Shown here piece after piece: positions 14,058 to 23,010 of a stretch of DNA of 57,849 nucleotides. Location of the stretch: positions 1-57,849 of the forward strand of contig CAZVRZ010000012.1 of assembly GCA_964629965.1 (NCBI GenBank), in the 5' to 3' direction. Position 1 is the stretch's first letter. The number at the start of each line of letters is the position of its first letter. Made by a program: the position numbers and the translations under genes. The notes under the pieces are model-generated. The model was not told the DNA's origin. It saw nothing but the letters and a program-made list of their open reading frames with translations, and did no database searches. This DNA is from CAZVRZ01 sp964629965 (GTDB lineage Bacteria; Chloroflexota; Anaerolineae; Anaerolineales; UBA4823).

Positions 14058-17000
14058 AGCAGCCGCGTACCCCTTCTACTGGATCCGGCGCCCCGTCAAA
14101 GCGGCAGGCGGCGCAACCAACCCCGTTGAACTCAGCTCCCCTGAACTCGGCTCCTGTGTACTCAGACCGGCTATACTCAGCCGCATTGTCCTGGGCAGGC
14201 AACAGACAGTCTGTCTTGGTCCTTTTTATCATCCTGATAATTTTTGCTGCTGTTACCATTACTTTTTATTTGACTCTCTACAATCAGACGCGCCTCTCGC
14301 AAGCGTTAATCCCGCCTGCCATGATTGCTTTTTCCCTGGTAGCGTTGATCCCTGTTGTGTTTTTATTGCGCTCTGGCACTGGTGCAGAGCAGCGCACCGG
14401 TGTAGAGCAACGCACGTTTCTTGCTGGTTTTCTATTGCTATTTGGCGAGATTTTGGCTTATGGTGGCAATGAATTGGCTTGGTCGGGATTAACCGTTTAT
14501 CACATCATCGGTGGCAGCCTGCTTCTCCTCTTTTCAGCCAATGTGATCTTGCCGCGCCGTTGGGATGCTCGTATCATCCCGGTCGTGGTGTACCTGGTTT
14601 TCCTCCTGATCGTCAATGTGCTTCCGCTCTCGCTTGTTCGCCATCCTCAGGCGCTTGTGCCGGCTTTGCTGCCCTATGCCATTGGTACCAACGTGCTTTT
14701 GGTAGCGGCTCTTATTCTTCAGGGTTTCTTGAATTTGCAATCTGGTTCGATGCGCGGGCGCTTATTGGTGATCTTTGTAGCCATCGTCCTCCTGCCGGTG
14801 GTTATTCTCGGAACCGTTTCAAGTATTCTGACTGCCCAAACAGCTCAGCAAAAATTGCAAGATCAACTCGAATCGATTTCAGTTTTGAAGCAGGCGCAGA
14901 TTCATTCCTGGCTGGACTCTATGCAATCCACCCTTCAGATCGCTCTGCCGGCAGGCGATCAATTAGAACTGGTAGAAGCCTTGCTTACTTCCAATGATTC
15001 TGCTGTAAGCGCCGTTCCCGGCGCCCGCGCCAGCCTAAACAATAGTTTTCAGCAAATTGTGATCAAAGCTGACCTGTTCGATGAAATCTCTTTGCTTGAT
15101 CCATCCGGCGCAGTTTTACTCACCACAGACCAGGGTATGGGGGTTGGGTCTGCTCCTTCGGTCGAGCTATACCCCTCGCGCCACTCGGAAGTGTATTTCC
15201 AGCAAGCGCTCCATGCCCCGTACTCAACCCCGCTGTATCGTTCACTAGAACACGGTCTCACGCTTGTAGTCGCTGCGCCTGTGCGCGATGCGCAAGGCCA
15301 GACCATTGCAGTGCTAACTGCCCGTGCCAAGTTGCGCAATCTGTATCTGATCATGGGTGAACGTGTCGGCTTAGGTGAGACCAGCGAAACTTACCTCGCA
15401 TCGCCTGAAGATGGTTTGCTCCTAACCCCTTCGATCCACACTGGCTTCACGGCTGGCGAGTCCATTTTGCAGTCGCAAGCGATGGATCACATCAGGTTGA
15501 TCTCTGGTGATCAGCTTCCCCTGGAGAAGTTCAGCGGTTTGTACATAGGATATCGCGGAGAGCCGGTTGCTGGTTCATATTCTCTGATCCCTGAGCTCAA
15601 CGCTATCCTTTTTACCGAGGAAGAGCAGGCAGAAGCCTTTCAATCGACAGCAGGCATCTTGCGCATCATGGTCCTGGGTGTGCTGGTTGCTGCAATATTA
15701 GCTGCTCTCATCTCTCTTGTTGCCACCGCCCGTATTCTCGGCCCGGTCTCACGCCTGGCGCAAGCTGCTGAGAAAATCGCTTCCGGTAGCATGGATGCCG
15801 AGGTTGCTGAATTACAAGATTTTACATCTCCTCAGGTAGAGACGCTTGCGCCGCCGTACTCGGCGCAAGCATCTTTACCCAGAGACGAGATCAGCCGCCT
15901 CTCAGTCGCTTTTGGTACCATGACCCATCAATTACGTGCCCTGGTTTCAGGGCTGGAGCAGCGTGTCGAAGAACGCACGCGTGCCCTGGAGCGGCGTTCT
16001 GTTCAGTTACAGATCGCTGCCGATGTTGCCCGCGAAGCAACCTCTGTGCGTGATCTGGATGAGCTGCTTAATCGGGCGGTTTACCTGATCTGTGAGCGGT
16101 TTGGCTATTACCATGCAGGTATTTTCCTGGTAGATGAGCCCAGGCAGTTTGCAGTTCTCATGGCTTCTACCGGTGAAGGCGGCCGGTTGATGTTGCAGCG
16201 TGGACATAAATTGAAAATAGGTGAGACTGGCATGGTGGGGTACGTGGCCAATACGGGTTTGCCCCGCATTGCCTCGGACGTTTCCCTGGATCCAACCCAC
16301 TATGTCAATCCATTGTTGCCTGATACTCGCTCCGAGGCCGTTTTACCGCTCAAAGTGAGCAGCCGGGTGATTGGCGCTTTGGATGTGCAGAGTATCGAAA
16401 CGCAAGCTTTTGATGAGGATACCATTAACGTATTGGCAATTGTCGCCGATCAGCTCAGTATTGCTATCGAGAGCGCCCGGGCATTGAAAGAAACTGCCCA
16501 GGCTCTGCAAGAGCTCGAGTCGGTATATGGCGGCTATACCCGGCAGTCCTGGCGCAGCGTATCACAACATCTTGCTCCGGACGGAGAAAAACGCTCGGGC
16601 CAAAAGTCTGCCCAAGTGATTGGATACCGTTTCCGTGGTCTGGACATTTCTCCAGTCATATCACTGGATCAATTGCGCGACGTAGAGACGCAGACGCTGA
16701 GTACAGCGCAGGCATACTCGGCCCCGCTGTACCAGAGCCTGGCTGAGCAGGCCATGCAGAAAAATCAAACCATCATGCGGGAAATTCACCCGCAGACGCC
16801 TGCGTCGAGTACGGCGCCTGCACAAAACAATCTTTCTCGCATGGCGGTTCCATTACGTTTGCGCGATCAAGTCATTGGCGCCATTGAGGTCCAATTTAAA
16901 GAAGGGATTCCATCGGCGGATCTGGTAAACACATATGAGGAAATTTCGCGCCGCCTGACTTTGTTTTTGGAAAATGCCCGTCTGCTGCAAGAGGCTCGAG

Positions 17001-17248
17001 GCATAGCAGCCCGCGAGCAGCAAGTGAATGTCATTACCACGCGTTTGCGCAGCGCGGTAGATTTGGATGGCGTGTTGCGCAATACCGTGCAAGAAGTGGG
17101 CAGGGCTTTTGGCGTCAGTCGTACATTTATTCACCTTGGCGCCAGTATGCCTGGCAACCAGGATGCGCCCATAGGTGATGATGAAGTGACTCAGGCGCCT
17201 GCGCCGAATACGGCGCCTGATCAAGGAATAGATAACCATGCGCAGTAA
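14054..17248 (+). CDS. Multi-helix/Cache/HAMP/GAF membrane receptor
   Basis: The 1064-residue receptor has a repeat-derived N-tail (PLNSAPLNSAPVYS, 1-45) and about seven membrane helices (50-250). A periplasmic Cache-like sensor (255-535; ISLLDPSGAVLLTTDQG and VVAAPVRDAQGQTIAVLTAR) precedes a membrane helix (535-560). HAMP (560-630) carries a repeat inserted at 595-606. A coiled coil (EQRVEERTRALERRS) leads into GAF1 (655-815), a second GAF-like domain (820-985) and the partial GAF C-terminus. A small GGTGC/GCACC hairpin lies in a membrane-domain loop. There is no output domain. It overlaps both neighbours (GTGA upstream, 11 bases downstream). Confidence 0.9.
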   Translation: MKQPRTPSTGSGAPSKRQAAQPTPLNSAPLNSAPVYSDRLYSAALSWAGNRQSVLVLFIILIIFAAVTITFYLTLYNQTRLSQALIPPAMIAFSLVALIPVVFLLRSGTGAEQRTGVEQRTFLAGFLLLFGEILAYGGNELAWSGLTVYHIIGGSLLLLFSANVILPRRWDARIIPVVVYLVFLLIVNVLPLSLVRHPQALVPALLPYAIGTNVLLVAALILQGFLNLQSGSMRGRLLVIFVAIVLLPVVILGTVSSILTAQTAQQKLQDQLESISVLKQAQIHSWLDSMQSTLQIALPAGDQLELVEALLTSNDSAVSAVPGARASLNNSFQQIVIKADLFDEISLLDPSGAVLLTTDQGMGVGSAPSVELYPSRHSEVYFQQALHAPYSTPLYRSLEHGLTLVVAAPVRDAQGQTIAVLTARAKLRNLYLIMGERVGLGETSETYLASPEDGLLLTPSIHTGFTAGESILQSQAMDHIRLISGDQLPLEKFSGLYIGYRGEPVAGSYSLIPELNAILFTEEEQAEAFQSTAGILRIMVLGVLVAAILAALISLVATARILGPVSRLAQAAEKIASGSMDAEVAELQDFTSPQVETLAPPYSAQASLPRDEISRLSVAFGTMTHQLRALVSGLEQRVEERTRALERRSVQLQIAADVAREATSVRDLDELLNRAVYLICERFGYYHAGIFLVDEPRQFAVLMASTGEGGRLMLQRGHKLKIGETGMVGYVANTGLPRIASDVSLDPTHYVNPLLPDTRSEAVLPLKVSSRVIGALDVQSIETQAFDEDTINVLAIVADQLSIAIESARALKETAQALQELESVYGGYTRQSWRSVSQHLAPDGEKRSGQKSAQVIGYRFRGLDISPVISLDQLRDVETQTLSTAQAYSAPLYQSLAEQAMQKNQTIMREIHPQTPASSTAPAQNNLSRMAVPLRLRDQVIGAIEVQFKEGIPSADLVNTYEEISRRLTLFLENARLLQEARGIAAREQQVNVITTRLRSAVDLDGVLRNTVQEVGRAFGVSRTFIHLGASMPGNQDAPIGDDEVTQAPAPNTAPDQGIDNHAQ
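14124..14184. repeat. Degenerate core hairpins, receptor N-terminus
   Basis: GTTGAACTCAGC, CTGAACTCGGC, GTGTACTCAG and CGGCTATACTCAGCCG line up as decayed or divergent core units, read LNSAPLNSAPVYSDRLYSA. Confidence 0.65.
14381..14415. repeat. GGTGC/GCACC hairpin and partial copy
   Basis: GGTGCAGAGCAGCGCACC is followed directly by a diverged copy, GGTGTAGAGCAACGCAC, in a membrane-domain loop (GTGAEQRTGVEQRT). Related sequences occur near 32735 and 39309. Confidence 0.65.
15009..15024. repeat. Core hairpin variant with TTCC loop
   Basis: GCGCCG-TTCC-CGGCGC has a perfect six-base-pair stem with a changed loop. It lies in the Cache domain. Confidence 0.65.
15836..15871. repeat. VET module with a ten-base-pair stem
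   Basis: GTAGAGACGC leads into GCTTGCGCCG/CGGCGCAAGC, a perfect ten-base-pair stem around CCGTACT. It is inserted in HAMP, the same domain that is interrupted at 12639. Confidence 0.88.
16682..16735. repeat. VET module and core hairpins in the second GAF-like domain
   Basis: GTAGAGACGC, GCGCTGAGTACAGCGC-like and two diverged units are read VETQTLSTAQAYSAPLY. Confidence 0.82.
16777..16820. repeat. GCGGG/CCCGC hairpin and core hairpin variant
   Basis: GCGGG-AAATTCA-CCCGC resembles the 13936 duplication. It is followed by a GCGTCGAGTACGGCGC core variant. Confidence 0.7.
17192..17220. repeat. Core hairpin variant at receptor C-terminus
   Basis: GCGCCG-AATA-CGGCGC is nested in CAGGCGCC/GGCGCCTG, read APAPNTAPD. 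Confidence 0.7.
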
Positions 17249-20081
17249 CCGGTCACCCTCTGCAAGCGGACATTCTGCCTCCGCGCGCTCTGAAGGGAGC
17301 TCGCTTCCAACGCCCATTTCAGAGTCTCAACCCATCTACGAACGCTTGTTGCGCTTGTTCCCGCTCCATACCCGCATACTTGCAGTATTTATCCTCTTTT
17401 CTTTGTTGGCTGCGCTGGCCTTTCCACTCTTGACGCTCAACCGCCGATACCTGGCTGAGAGAATACAAAGCGTGGAAGATTGGGAGAGCCAGGTAAACGT
17501 TCAACTATTATCTGCCTCTTCCCTGTTGAACGCTGCTCAAGCCAACATAACCAGGAATTTGGCAGTTTCTCTCCTCGCAGGCAACCTACCCATCGCAGTC
17601 CCGCAGCCATTGGCTGGCGTGCAAATCTCCCAGATTCGTTCCGACCTGGAAGAAGTTGATTTGCTGGTTGGTCAGGCAGATATGCTGTTGAAAGTCCAAT
17701 CGAGGAGTGAAACGCATTCCCTGAGCAGCGCTCTGGCAGATATTCGCACGCAGTTGGCCGTATATCAAGAGCTCGCTACTCAACTTGACGAGTCGATCCA
17801 GGCCGGCGATCTGTCGAAGGCGGTGGAACTTCTCAACCAGGCCGGTGAACGCGCCTCAGTGATCTTGAGCAGCCTTGAAGCAGCTATCGATGATAATACA
17901 GAACGTTCTTCAAAGTTGAATTCTAGCCTGCTCCAACAAAGCGAAAATCGCGAGCGCGCTGGATTGTGGCTGTTTGCAATCGTTTTGATTGCCGGCCTGG
18001 CAGGTGCCTGGACGGTGGCGCAAAGTATCGCCCGTCCTGCCACTGAAATCCGCATGGGCATCGAGTTATTGGTGCAAAGTGAGCAGGCGGCTAAGCTGGA
18101 AGATCGTTCTGCTGGGAGAGCCCAAACATCGTCTTCTATCCTGTCGGAAGTTGGCCGCGATGAATTGACTCGTTCTGCCAAAGGCTTGAATAATTTGAGC
18201 GCCATTTTGGGCCGGACTATTTCTGAGTTGCAGTCTGGTATCTCTGAACGCACCTTCTCTCTCAATCGTCAGACGAATCAGATGCAAACTTCTGCTGATA
18301 TTGCTCGCGATGCTGCCTCTGGTATAGATCAAGATCAACTGTTAACGCGGGTTGTGGGTTTGCTATATGAACGTTTTGAACTCTATTTTGTTGGAATTTA
18401 CCTGGTAGAAGAAGCGGATGCGATTGGATCTGCTGCTGCTCGCAGTGCGATCCTCAAGACAGGCACGGGCGACGCCGGGCGGGTTATGATGAAACGTGGC
18501 CGGCGAGTTACCACGGGAAGCCCAGGCGCTATCGGATTCGTGTTGGCCGCCGGTGTTTCCAGGATTACCCAGGATGTCGATGTGGATTTCATCTTCCAGC
18601 GGGATGTGCTTTTGCCTGGTACGCGTTCGCAAGCGGTTTTGCCTCTCAAAGCATCTGAACAAATCCTGGGTGTCTTGGAAGTTCATAGCACTCGTAAGGA
18701 TGCCTTTGATAAGGATGTTGTGGTTGCTTTACAAACCCTGGCCGATCAGCTTGCCATGGCGCTGCAAAACATCCAACTTCGCCAGAATTTGGCTCGCACC
18801 CAAGCAGAACTGACCAGCCTCTCTCAGCGCAATATCCAACAGACCTGGATCAGCCAGGCGAGCGCTCGGCGTGCGCTTGGTTACCAGTACGATTTACTGG
18901 ATGTGAAGCCTGTAGAACCAGGTTTGCCTTTTGCTCTTCCCAAAGAATTAGCTGCCAGGTTAAACGAAGGCCATGTGGTGGTTGTTAACCAGACGATGGA
19001 TTCGCAATCGGATAGTTCCCAATTACAGGCGGTTTCAACCTCTGGATCGGTACTGCTAGCTCCCATCACGATGGTGAACCAGGTGATTGGAGTGATTGGC
19101 CTGGAAGAAATCATTCCAGGTTATGAGTGGACCAATGAACAGATCAACATGGTAGAAGCTCTGACTGGCCAAATTTCCCTCGCTTTGGATAATGCCCGCT
19201 TGCTCGAAGAGACGCAGCGCCGTTCAAATCAAATTCGATTGTTGCAAGAAGTAACATCCGTGGCTGCTTCGCATACCAATTTGGTGGACTTGCTCGATAA
19301 TGTCGTCCAGAAAATGCGCTCGTCTTTGGACCTGTCTCACTGTGGGATGATCATGCTCGATAATCCCAGTGCACCGCAGCTTACCGGTACCTTGGTCGCC
19401 ACGGCTTCCAAGGATCCTTTTCATGCTGGTGCGCGCCTGTTGGGTATGAATTTTAACCTGAGCGGTAGGGCTGTGGGGGAGGAACAACCGGATGATCCGC
19501 AAGCGGCTCGGTTTGTGTTCGACCGAGTCCGTCAAAACAATCGAACCGAAGTGGTCAAACGAGCAGATTTTGTCATGGGTGAGGCTGATGATCGCCAGGG
19601 CAAGTCTACTCACGCGTTAGAGAGTTTTATGGATTTACGTGAAACCTCGTTGGCTGCCATTACGCCGATCACCTCGCGAGGGGAGACAATCGGCTTCCTG
19701 ACTCTTGAAATCTCTGCTGACAAATCCAAAGCCGCTACAGCATCCGGCCAATCTGATGGGACCGGTGAGAATCTTGAAAGCGATATCCCTTCCAGTTCAT
19801 TTGGGCTCGAAGATGTACAACTCTTTGATCAGATCAGTCTGCAGATCTCATCTGCAGTGGATGTTGCCCGCAGCTTTGAGCAGACCACCCGTCGTGCTGA
19901 ACGTGAGCGCCTGCTGGCAGATATTACCAGTAACATCCGCCAGACATTGGATATGCATTCCATTTTGCGTACTGCTGCAGAAGAAATTCGTAAGGTGTTG
20001 GGCGCACCAGAAGTGATCGTTCGCCTGGCGCCATCCTTAGAAGGTGATGACTCGCATGCAAACACGTCTCAATCCGGTTAA
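17238..20081 (+). CDS. Helical-sensor/HAMP/triple-GAF membrane receptor
   Basis: The 947-residue protein has a membrane helix at 44-65 and an extracytoplasmic all-alpha region (70-235) like a four-helix-bundle sensor rather than a Cache domain. A second helix (235-257), HAMP and a coiled coil (258-345) follow. GAF domains lie at about 370-520, 530-660 (degenerate) and 670-880, the last being a full extra GAF not present in the sisters. The shared partial GAF is at the C-terminus (880-930). No output domain is seen. Unlike its upstream neighbours it has no core hairpin or VET module. It overlaps the previous gene by 11 bases and the next by about 26. Confidence 0.88.
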   Translation: MRSNRSPSASGHSASARSEGSSLPTPISESQPIYERLLRLFPLHTRILAVFILFSLLAALAFPLLTLNRRYLAERIQSVEDWESQVNVQLLSASSLLNAAQANITRNLAVSLLAGNLPIAVPQPLAGVQISQIRSDLEEVDLLVGQADMLLKVQSRSETHSLSSALADIRTQLAVYQELATQLDESIQAGDLSKAVELLNQAGERASVILSSLEAAIDDNTERSSKLNSSLLQQSENRERAGLWLFAIVLIAGLAGAWTVAQSIARPATEIRMGIELLVQSEQAAKLEDRSAGRAQTSSSILSEVGRDELTRSAKGLNNLSAILGRTISELQSGISERTFSLNRQTNQMQTSADIARDAASGIDQDQLLTRVVGLLYERFELYFVGIYLVEEADAIGSAAARSAILKTGTGDAGRVMMKRGRRVTTGSPGAIGFVLAAGVSRITQDVDVDFIFQRDVLLPGTRSQAVLPLKASEQILGVLEVHSTRKDAFDKDVVVALQTLADQLAMALQNIQLRQNLARTQAELTSLSQRNIQQTWISQASARRALGYQYDLLDVKPVEPGLPFALPKELAARLNEGHVVVVNQTMDSQSDSSQLQAVSTSGSVLLAPITMVNQVIGVIGLEEIIPGYEWTNEQINMVEALTGQISLALDNARLLEETQRRSNQIRLLQEVTSVAASHTNLVDLLDNVVQKMRSSLDLSHCGMIMLDNPSAPQLTGTLVATASKDPFHAGARLLGMNFNLSGRAVGEEQPDDPQAARFVFDRVRQNNRTEVVKRADFVMGEADDRQGKSTHALESFMDLRETSLAAITPITSRGETIGFLTLEISADKSKAATASGQSDGTGENLESDIPSSSFGLEDVQLFDQISLQISSAVDVARSFEQTTRRAERERLLADITSNIRQTLDMHSILRTAAEEIRKVLGAPEVIVRLAPSLEGDDSHANTSQSG

Positions 20082-22983
20082 ACAATCGGGACAGAATCCC
20101 GCCCCTCTTCTTGAGCAGAACAAGCCTTCTATTGGGGCGCAAGCCCAAGGCCTGCGTAGAGTGATTGGGGGTGTGTGGATCTTTTGCCTCTTAGGTCTGG
20201 CAGCGACTCTGGTGGCTGTGTTTGCTGCCGGCGCCTTGCAGAGCGTTCTAATTTTGAGCGGTTTGTTCCTATTTGAATTTCTTGCCGGCTTGGCCGCTTA
20301 TCGCATTCTTCGTCCACCTGCTATCCATGCGCCAGATGCTATTTATCCGCCCGGGCGATTGGTGAGAGCCGCGTTCATCTTAATTGTTTCTACTATAGCG
20401 GCCTGTTTGTTGGCGCCTGTATTTTTTAGAGGCCTCGCTCTGCCTTCTGTGCTGCTTTCCATTTTACTAGTGGTTTTGGTGTTTCATAACTTGCCGAGCC
20501 GGCATCTTCCCATCATGCTGATGGTAGCGGTAGGAACCTTTCTGCTTGGTTTTATGATTGATTTCATGGCGTCGGCCAATCGTCCTGTATTGTTCCCTCT
20601 CCTGGTATCACAGATCCTACTTATCGTATTGTTGGCTGTCATTGGTATTGTCATTCTCAATCACATCGGAAATTACCCTCTTCGCACCAAGATCACGATC
20701 GTTTTCCTGGCAATCGGTATCGCCTCGATTGCCTTGATTGCTTACTTCGCCATTGTTTCTATTCGTACCTCGCTGACACAAACGGCTGACAAGACGCTCA
20801 ATACGGCTAGCCAGGCTGCTATGAATGCCGTGGATATGTTCATCAGCACCACCCTTGAAACGATGGATTCGCAAGCGCAGCTTCAGATTTGGTCTCAGTT
20901 CTATGCGGCGCGTGGCGAAAGGGACGAACTTGAATGGCAGCAGGCAGTAGAGGCGCAGTTCCGCGAATTTATGATGCCCGGCGTGATCGGTGAAGGTCAA
21001 GCGGGTAATCGCCGGAGCTTTTTGCTAGCCTACATGTTGTTGGATACTGCCGGCCAGGTTATTCTCGATACCCGGGAAAGCCTCCCGCAAGCATCCCCTG
21101 TCATCGGCAGTGGTTCTTCCGGCCGCAATTATGGTAATAGTGATTTCTTTCAAAATTCAATCACCTCTTCTATTCCTTATGTGTCTGCGGTCGAATTCAC
21201 CCGCGATGATCGGGCTTTTTTGTACTTCTCAGACAGCGTCACCGATGCCTCAGGCAGCCGGCTTGGCGTGATCGTCGCTGTATACAATGCAGCTGTCTTA
21301 CAGCAAATAGTCGGCGAGAGTAATAACCTGGCGGGCGATCAATCGTATGCTATTCTGTTGGACGATAATTACCTGAGCTTGGCGAATGGGTTGAGTACAG
21401 GTTTGCCCTATCGTTTTGTGATCCCCACGGATACCGATCGAGTGCATGCCTTGATCCAGGCCGGGCGTATCCCTGACCGTTCCATCGCAGATCTAAGTCC
21501 AGAACAGCCTGAGCTCGGTCTTGCTTTACAGTCTCCTTCCGCAAAATATATCAAGTATGGAGATGGCCAGTTAGCCTCCATAACTGCCTCAACCATCAAG
21601 CCCTGGACGATGGTTTACACCCAGGCAGAGTCCTATTTCCTGGCGCCTTTAGACAGGCAAGCCTTTATAATCAAGCTGATCGCCTCCTTATTGGTTGCTG
21701 TTATGGCAATGCTCACAGGCGTTGGCCTTTCGCACCTGATCGGCCCCCCCCTGCGCCGCTTAGCTGGCTTTGCTGAAACTGCTGCAGCCGGCGATTGGGC
21801 CACTCGTTTGCCGGCCCATGGAGAAGATGAACTGGCAGTGATGGCCCAAGCTCTCAACGGCATGAAAGATAGTGTTCAGCAGCAAGTCGCCGAATTAGAT
21901 GGCCAGTTTCAAGAGCGCGTTCGTCTCCTCGATCGTCGCTCCCAGCAATTACAGGCCGCTGCAGAAGTTGGACGTGCTGCTTCAACGATCCACAATGTGG
22001 ATGAGTTGCTTGTCCGCGTGGCCGGCCTGATCGGTGATCGTTTTGATTTCTATCATGTGGGTATATTCTTACTGGATGAAGCCCGAGAGTATGCCGTGCT
22101 GCGAGCGACTAACTCGGATGGTGGCAAGCGTATGCTGCAGCGACAGCACAAATTGGCAGTTGGTCAGCAAGGAATTGTCGGCAACGTGACTGGCAATGCC
22201 CAGGCGCGTATCGCCCTGGATGTGGGCGAGGATGCCACCTTTTTCAACAATCCAGACTTGCCCCAAACCCGCTCTGAAATGGCTTTGCCCTTGATCGCCG
22301 GTGGCAATTTATTCGGCGCTCTGGATGTCCAAAGTACGCAGCCCGAGGCCTTCAGCCGAGATGATGTGATCGTCATGCAGGTATTAGTAGACTTGATTGC
22401 CGTGGCTATTGAAAATGCTCGCTTGTTTGTCAGCGGCCAAGAAGCAATTGAATCTGCCCAGCGAGCCTATGGTGAAATCAGCCGCCTTGCCTGGCAGGAA
22501 CGGTTGCGCGCTCAAACGGAGGTTGGCTATCGCAGCATAGATCGGGGAGTGACCACCCTCAGCCGTGAAGAAATCATCAGCGGTGCTTTACAGCGCAGTG
22601 ATGCGGCCTCATCATCGGTTCTCACGCTTCCCATCAAAGTCCGTGATACGGTGGTCGGTTACCTGGATACTCTCAAGCCGTCTGCCTCCGTAGAGTGGAG
22701 CGATGAAGATCTCCAGATCGTAAACACGCTGGTCGATCAAGTAGGGATTGCCTTGGAGAGCGCCCGCCTTTACGAATCCAGCCTGTCGCAAGCCCAGCGC
22801 GAGCGCCTGATCAGTGAGATCACCTCTCGCCTGCAGGGCAGCCTCGATGTCGAAGCAGTTCTTTCGACGGCCGCCCAAGAAATCTACCAGGCAATGGGTT
22901 TGCAGGATGTCACCATTGTCCTTTCGGAACCAACCGCAGCCGGTGCGGAACGTGACAATGAAGATCACGGCATCGTTGGCTGA
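20056..22983 (+). CDS. Multi-helix/Cache/HAMP/GAF membrane receptor
   Basis: I place the start at ATG 20056 because AAGGTGAT, a strong anti-16S match, ends seven bases upstream; GTG 20044 and ATG 20047 overlap that site. The protein has about seven membrane helices (40-225), a Cache-like periplasmic domain (235-530; LLDTAGQVILDTRES and SYAILLDDNYLSLANG), a membrane helix, HAMP (AAAGDWATRLPAHGEDELAV), a coiled coil, one well-conserved GAF (about 640-795), a second GAF-like region and the partial GAF C-terminus. It is the closest relative of the receptor at 24999. No hairpin repeats are inserted, so it shows the uninterrupted architecture. There is no output domain. Confidence 0.88.
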   Translation: MQTRLNPVKQSGQNPAPLLEQNKPSIGAQAQGLRRVIGGVWIFCLLGLAATLVAVFAAGALQSVLILSGLFLFEFLAGLAAYRILRPPAIHAPDAIYPPGRLVRAAFILIVSTIAACLLAPVFFRGLALPSVLLSILLVVLVFHNLPSRHLPIMLMVAVGTFLLGFMIDFMASANRPVLFPLLVSQILLIVLLAVIGIVILNHIGNYPLRTKITIVFLAIGIASIALIAYFAIVSIRTSLTQTADKTLNTASQAAMNAVDMFISTTLETMDSQAQLQIWSQFYAARGERDELEWQQAVEAQFREFMMPGVIGEGQAGNRRSFLLAYMLLDTAGQVILDTRESLPQASPVIGSGSSGRNYGNSDFFQNSITSSIPYVSAVEFTRDDRAFLYFSDSVTDASGSRLGVIVAVYNAAVLQQIVGESNNLAGDQSYAILLDDNYLSLANGLSTGLPYRFVIPTDTDRVHALIQAGRIPDRSIADLSPEQPELGLALQSPSAKYIKYGDGQLASITASTIKPWTMVYTQAESYFLAPLDRQAFIIKLIASLLVAVMAMLTGVGLSHLIGPPLRRLAGFAETAAAGDWATRLPAHGEDELAVMAQALNGMKDSVQQQVAELDGQFQERVRLLDRRSQQLQAAAEVGRAASTIHNVDELLVRVAGLIGDRFDFYHVGIFLLDEAREYAVLRATNSDGGKRMLQRQHKLAVGQQGIVGNVTGNAQARIALDVGEDATFFNNPDLPQTRSEMALPLIAGGNLFGALDVQSTQPEAFSRDDVIVMQVLVDLIAVAIENARLFVSGQEAIESAQRAYGEISRLAWQERLRAQTEVGYRSIDRGVTTLSREEIISGALQRSDAASSSVLTLPIKVRDTVVGYLDTLKPSASVEWSDEDLQIVNTLVDQVGIALESARLYESSLSQAQRERLISEITSRLQGSLDVEAVLSTAAQEIYQAMGLQDVTIVLSEPTAAGAERDNEDHGIVG

Positions 22984-23010
22984 TAACAGGTTTTGCCAGG
23001 AGTGCATGGA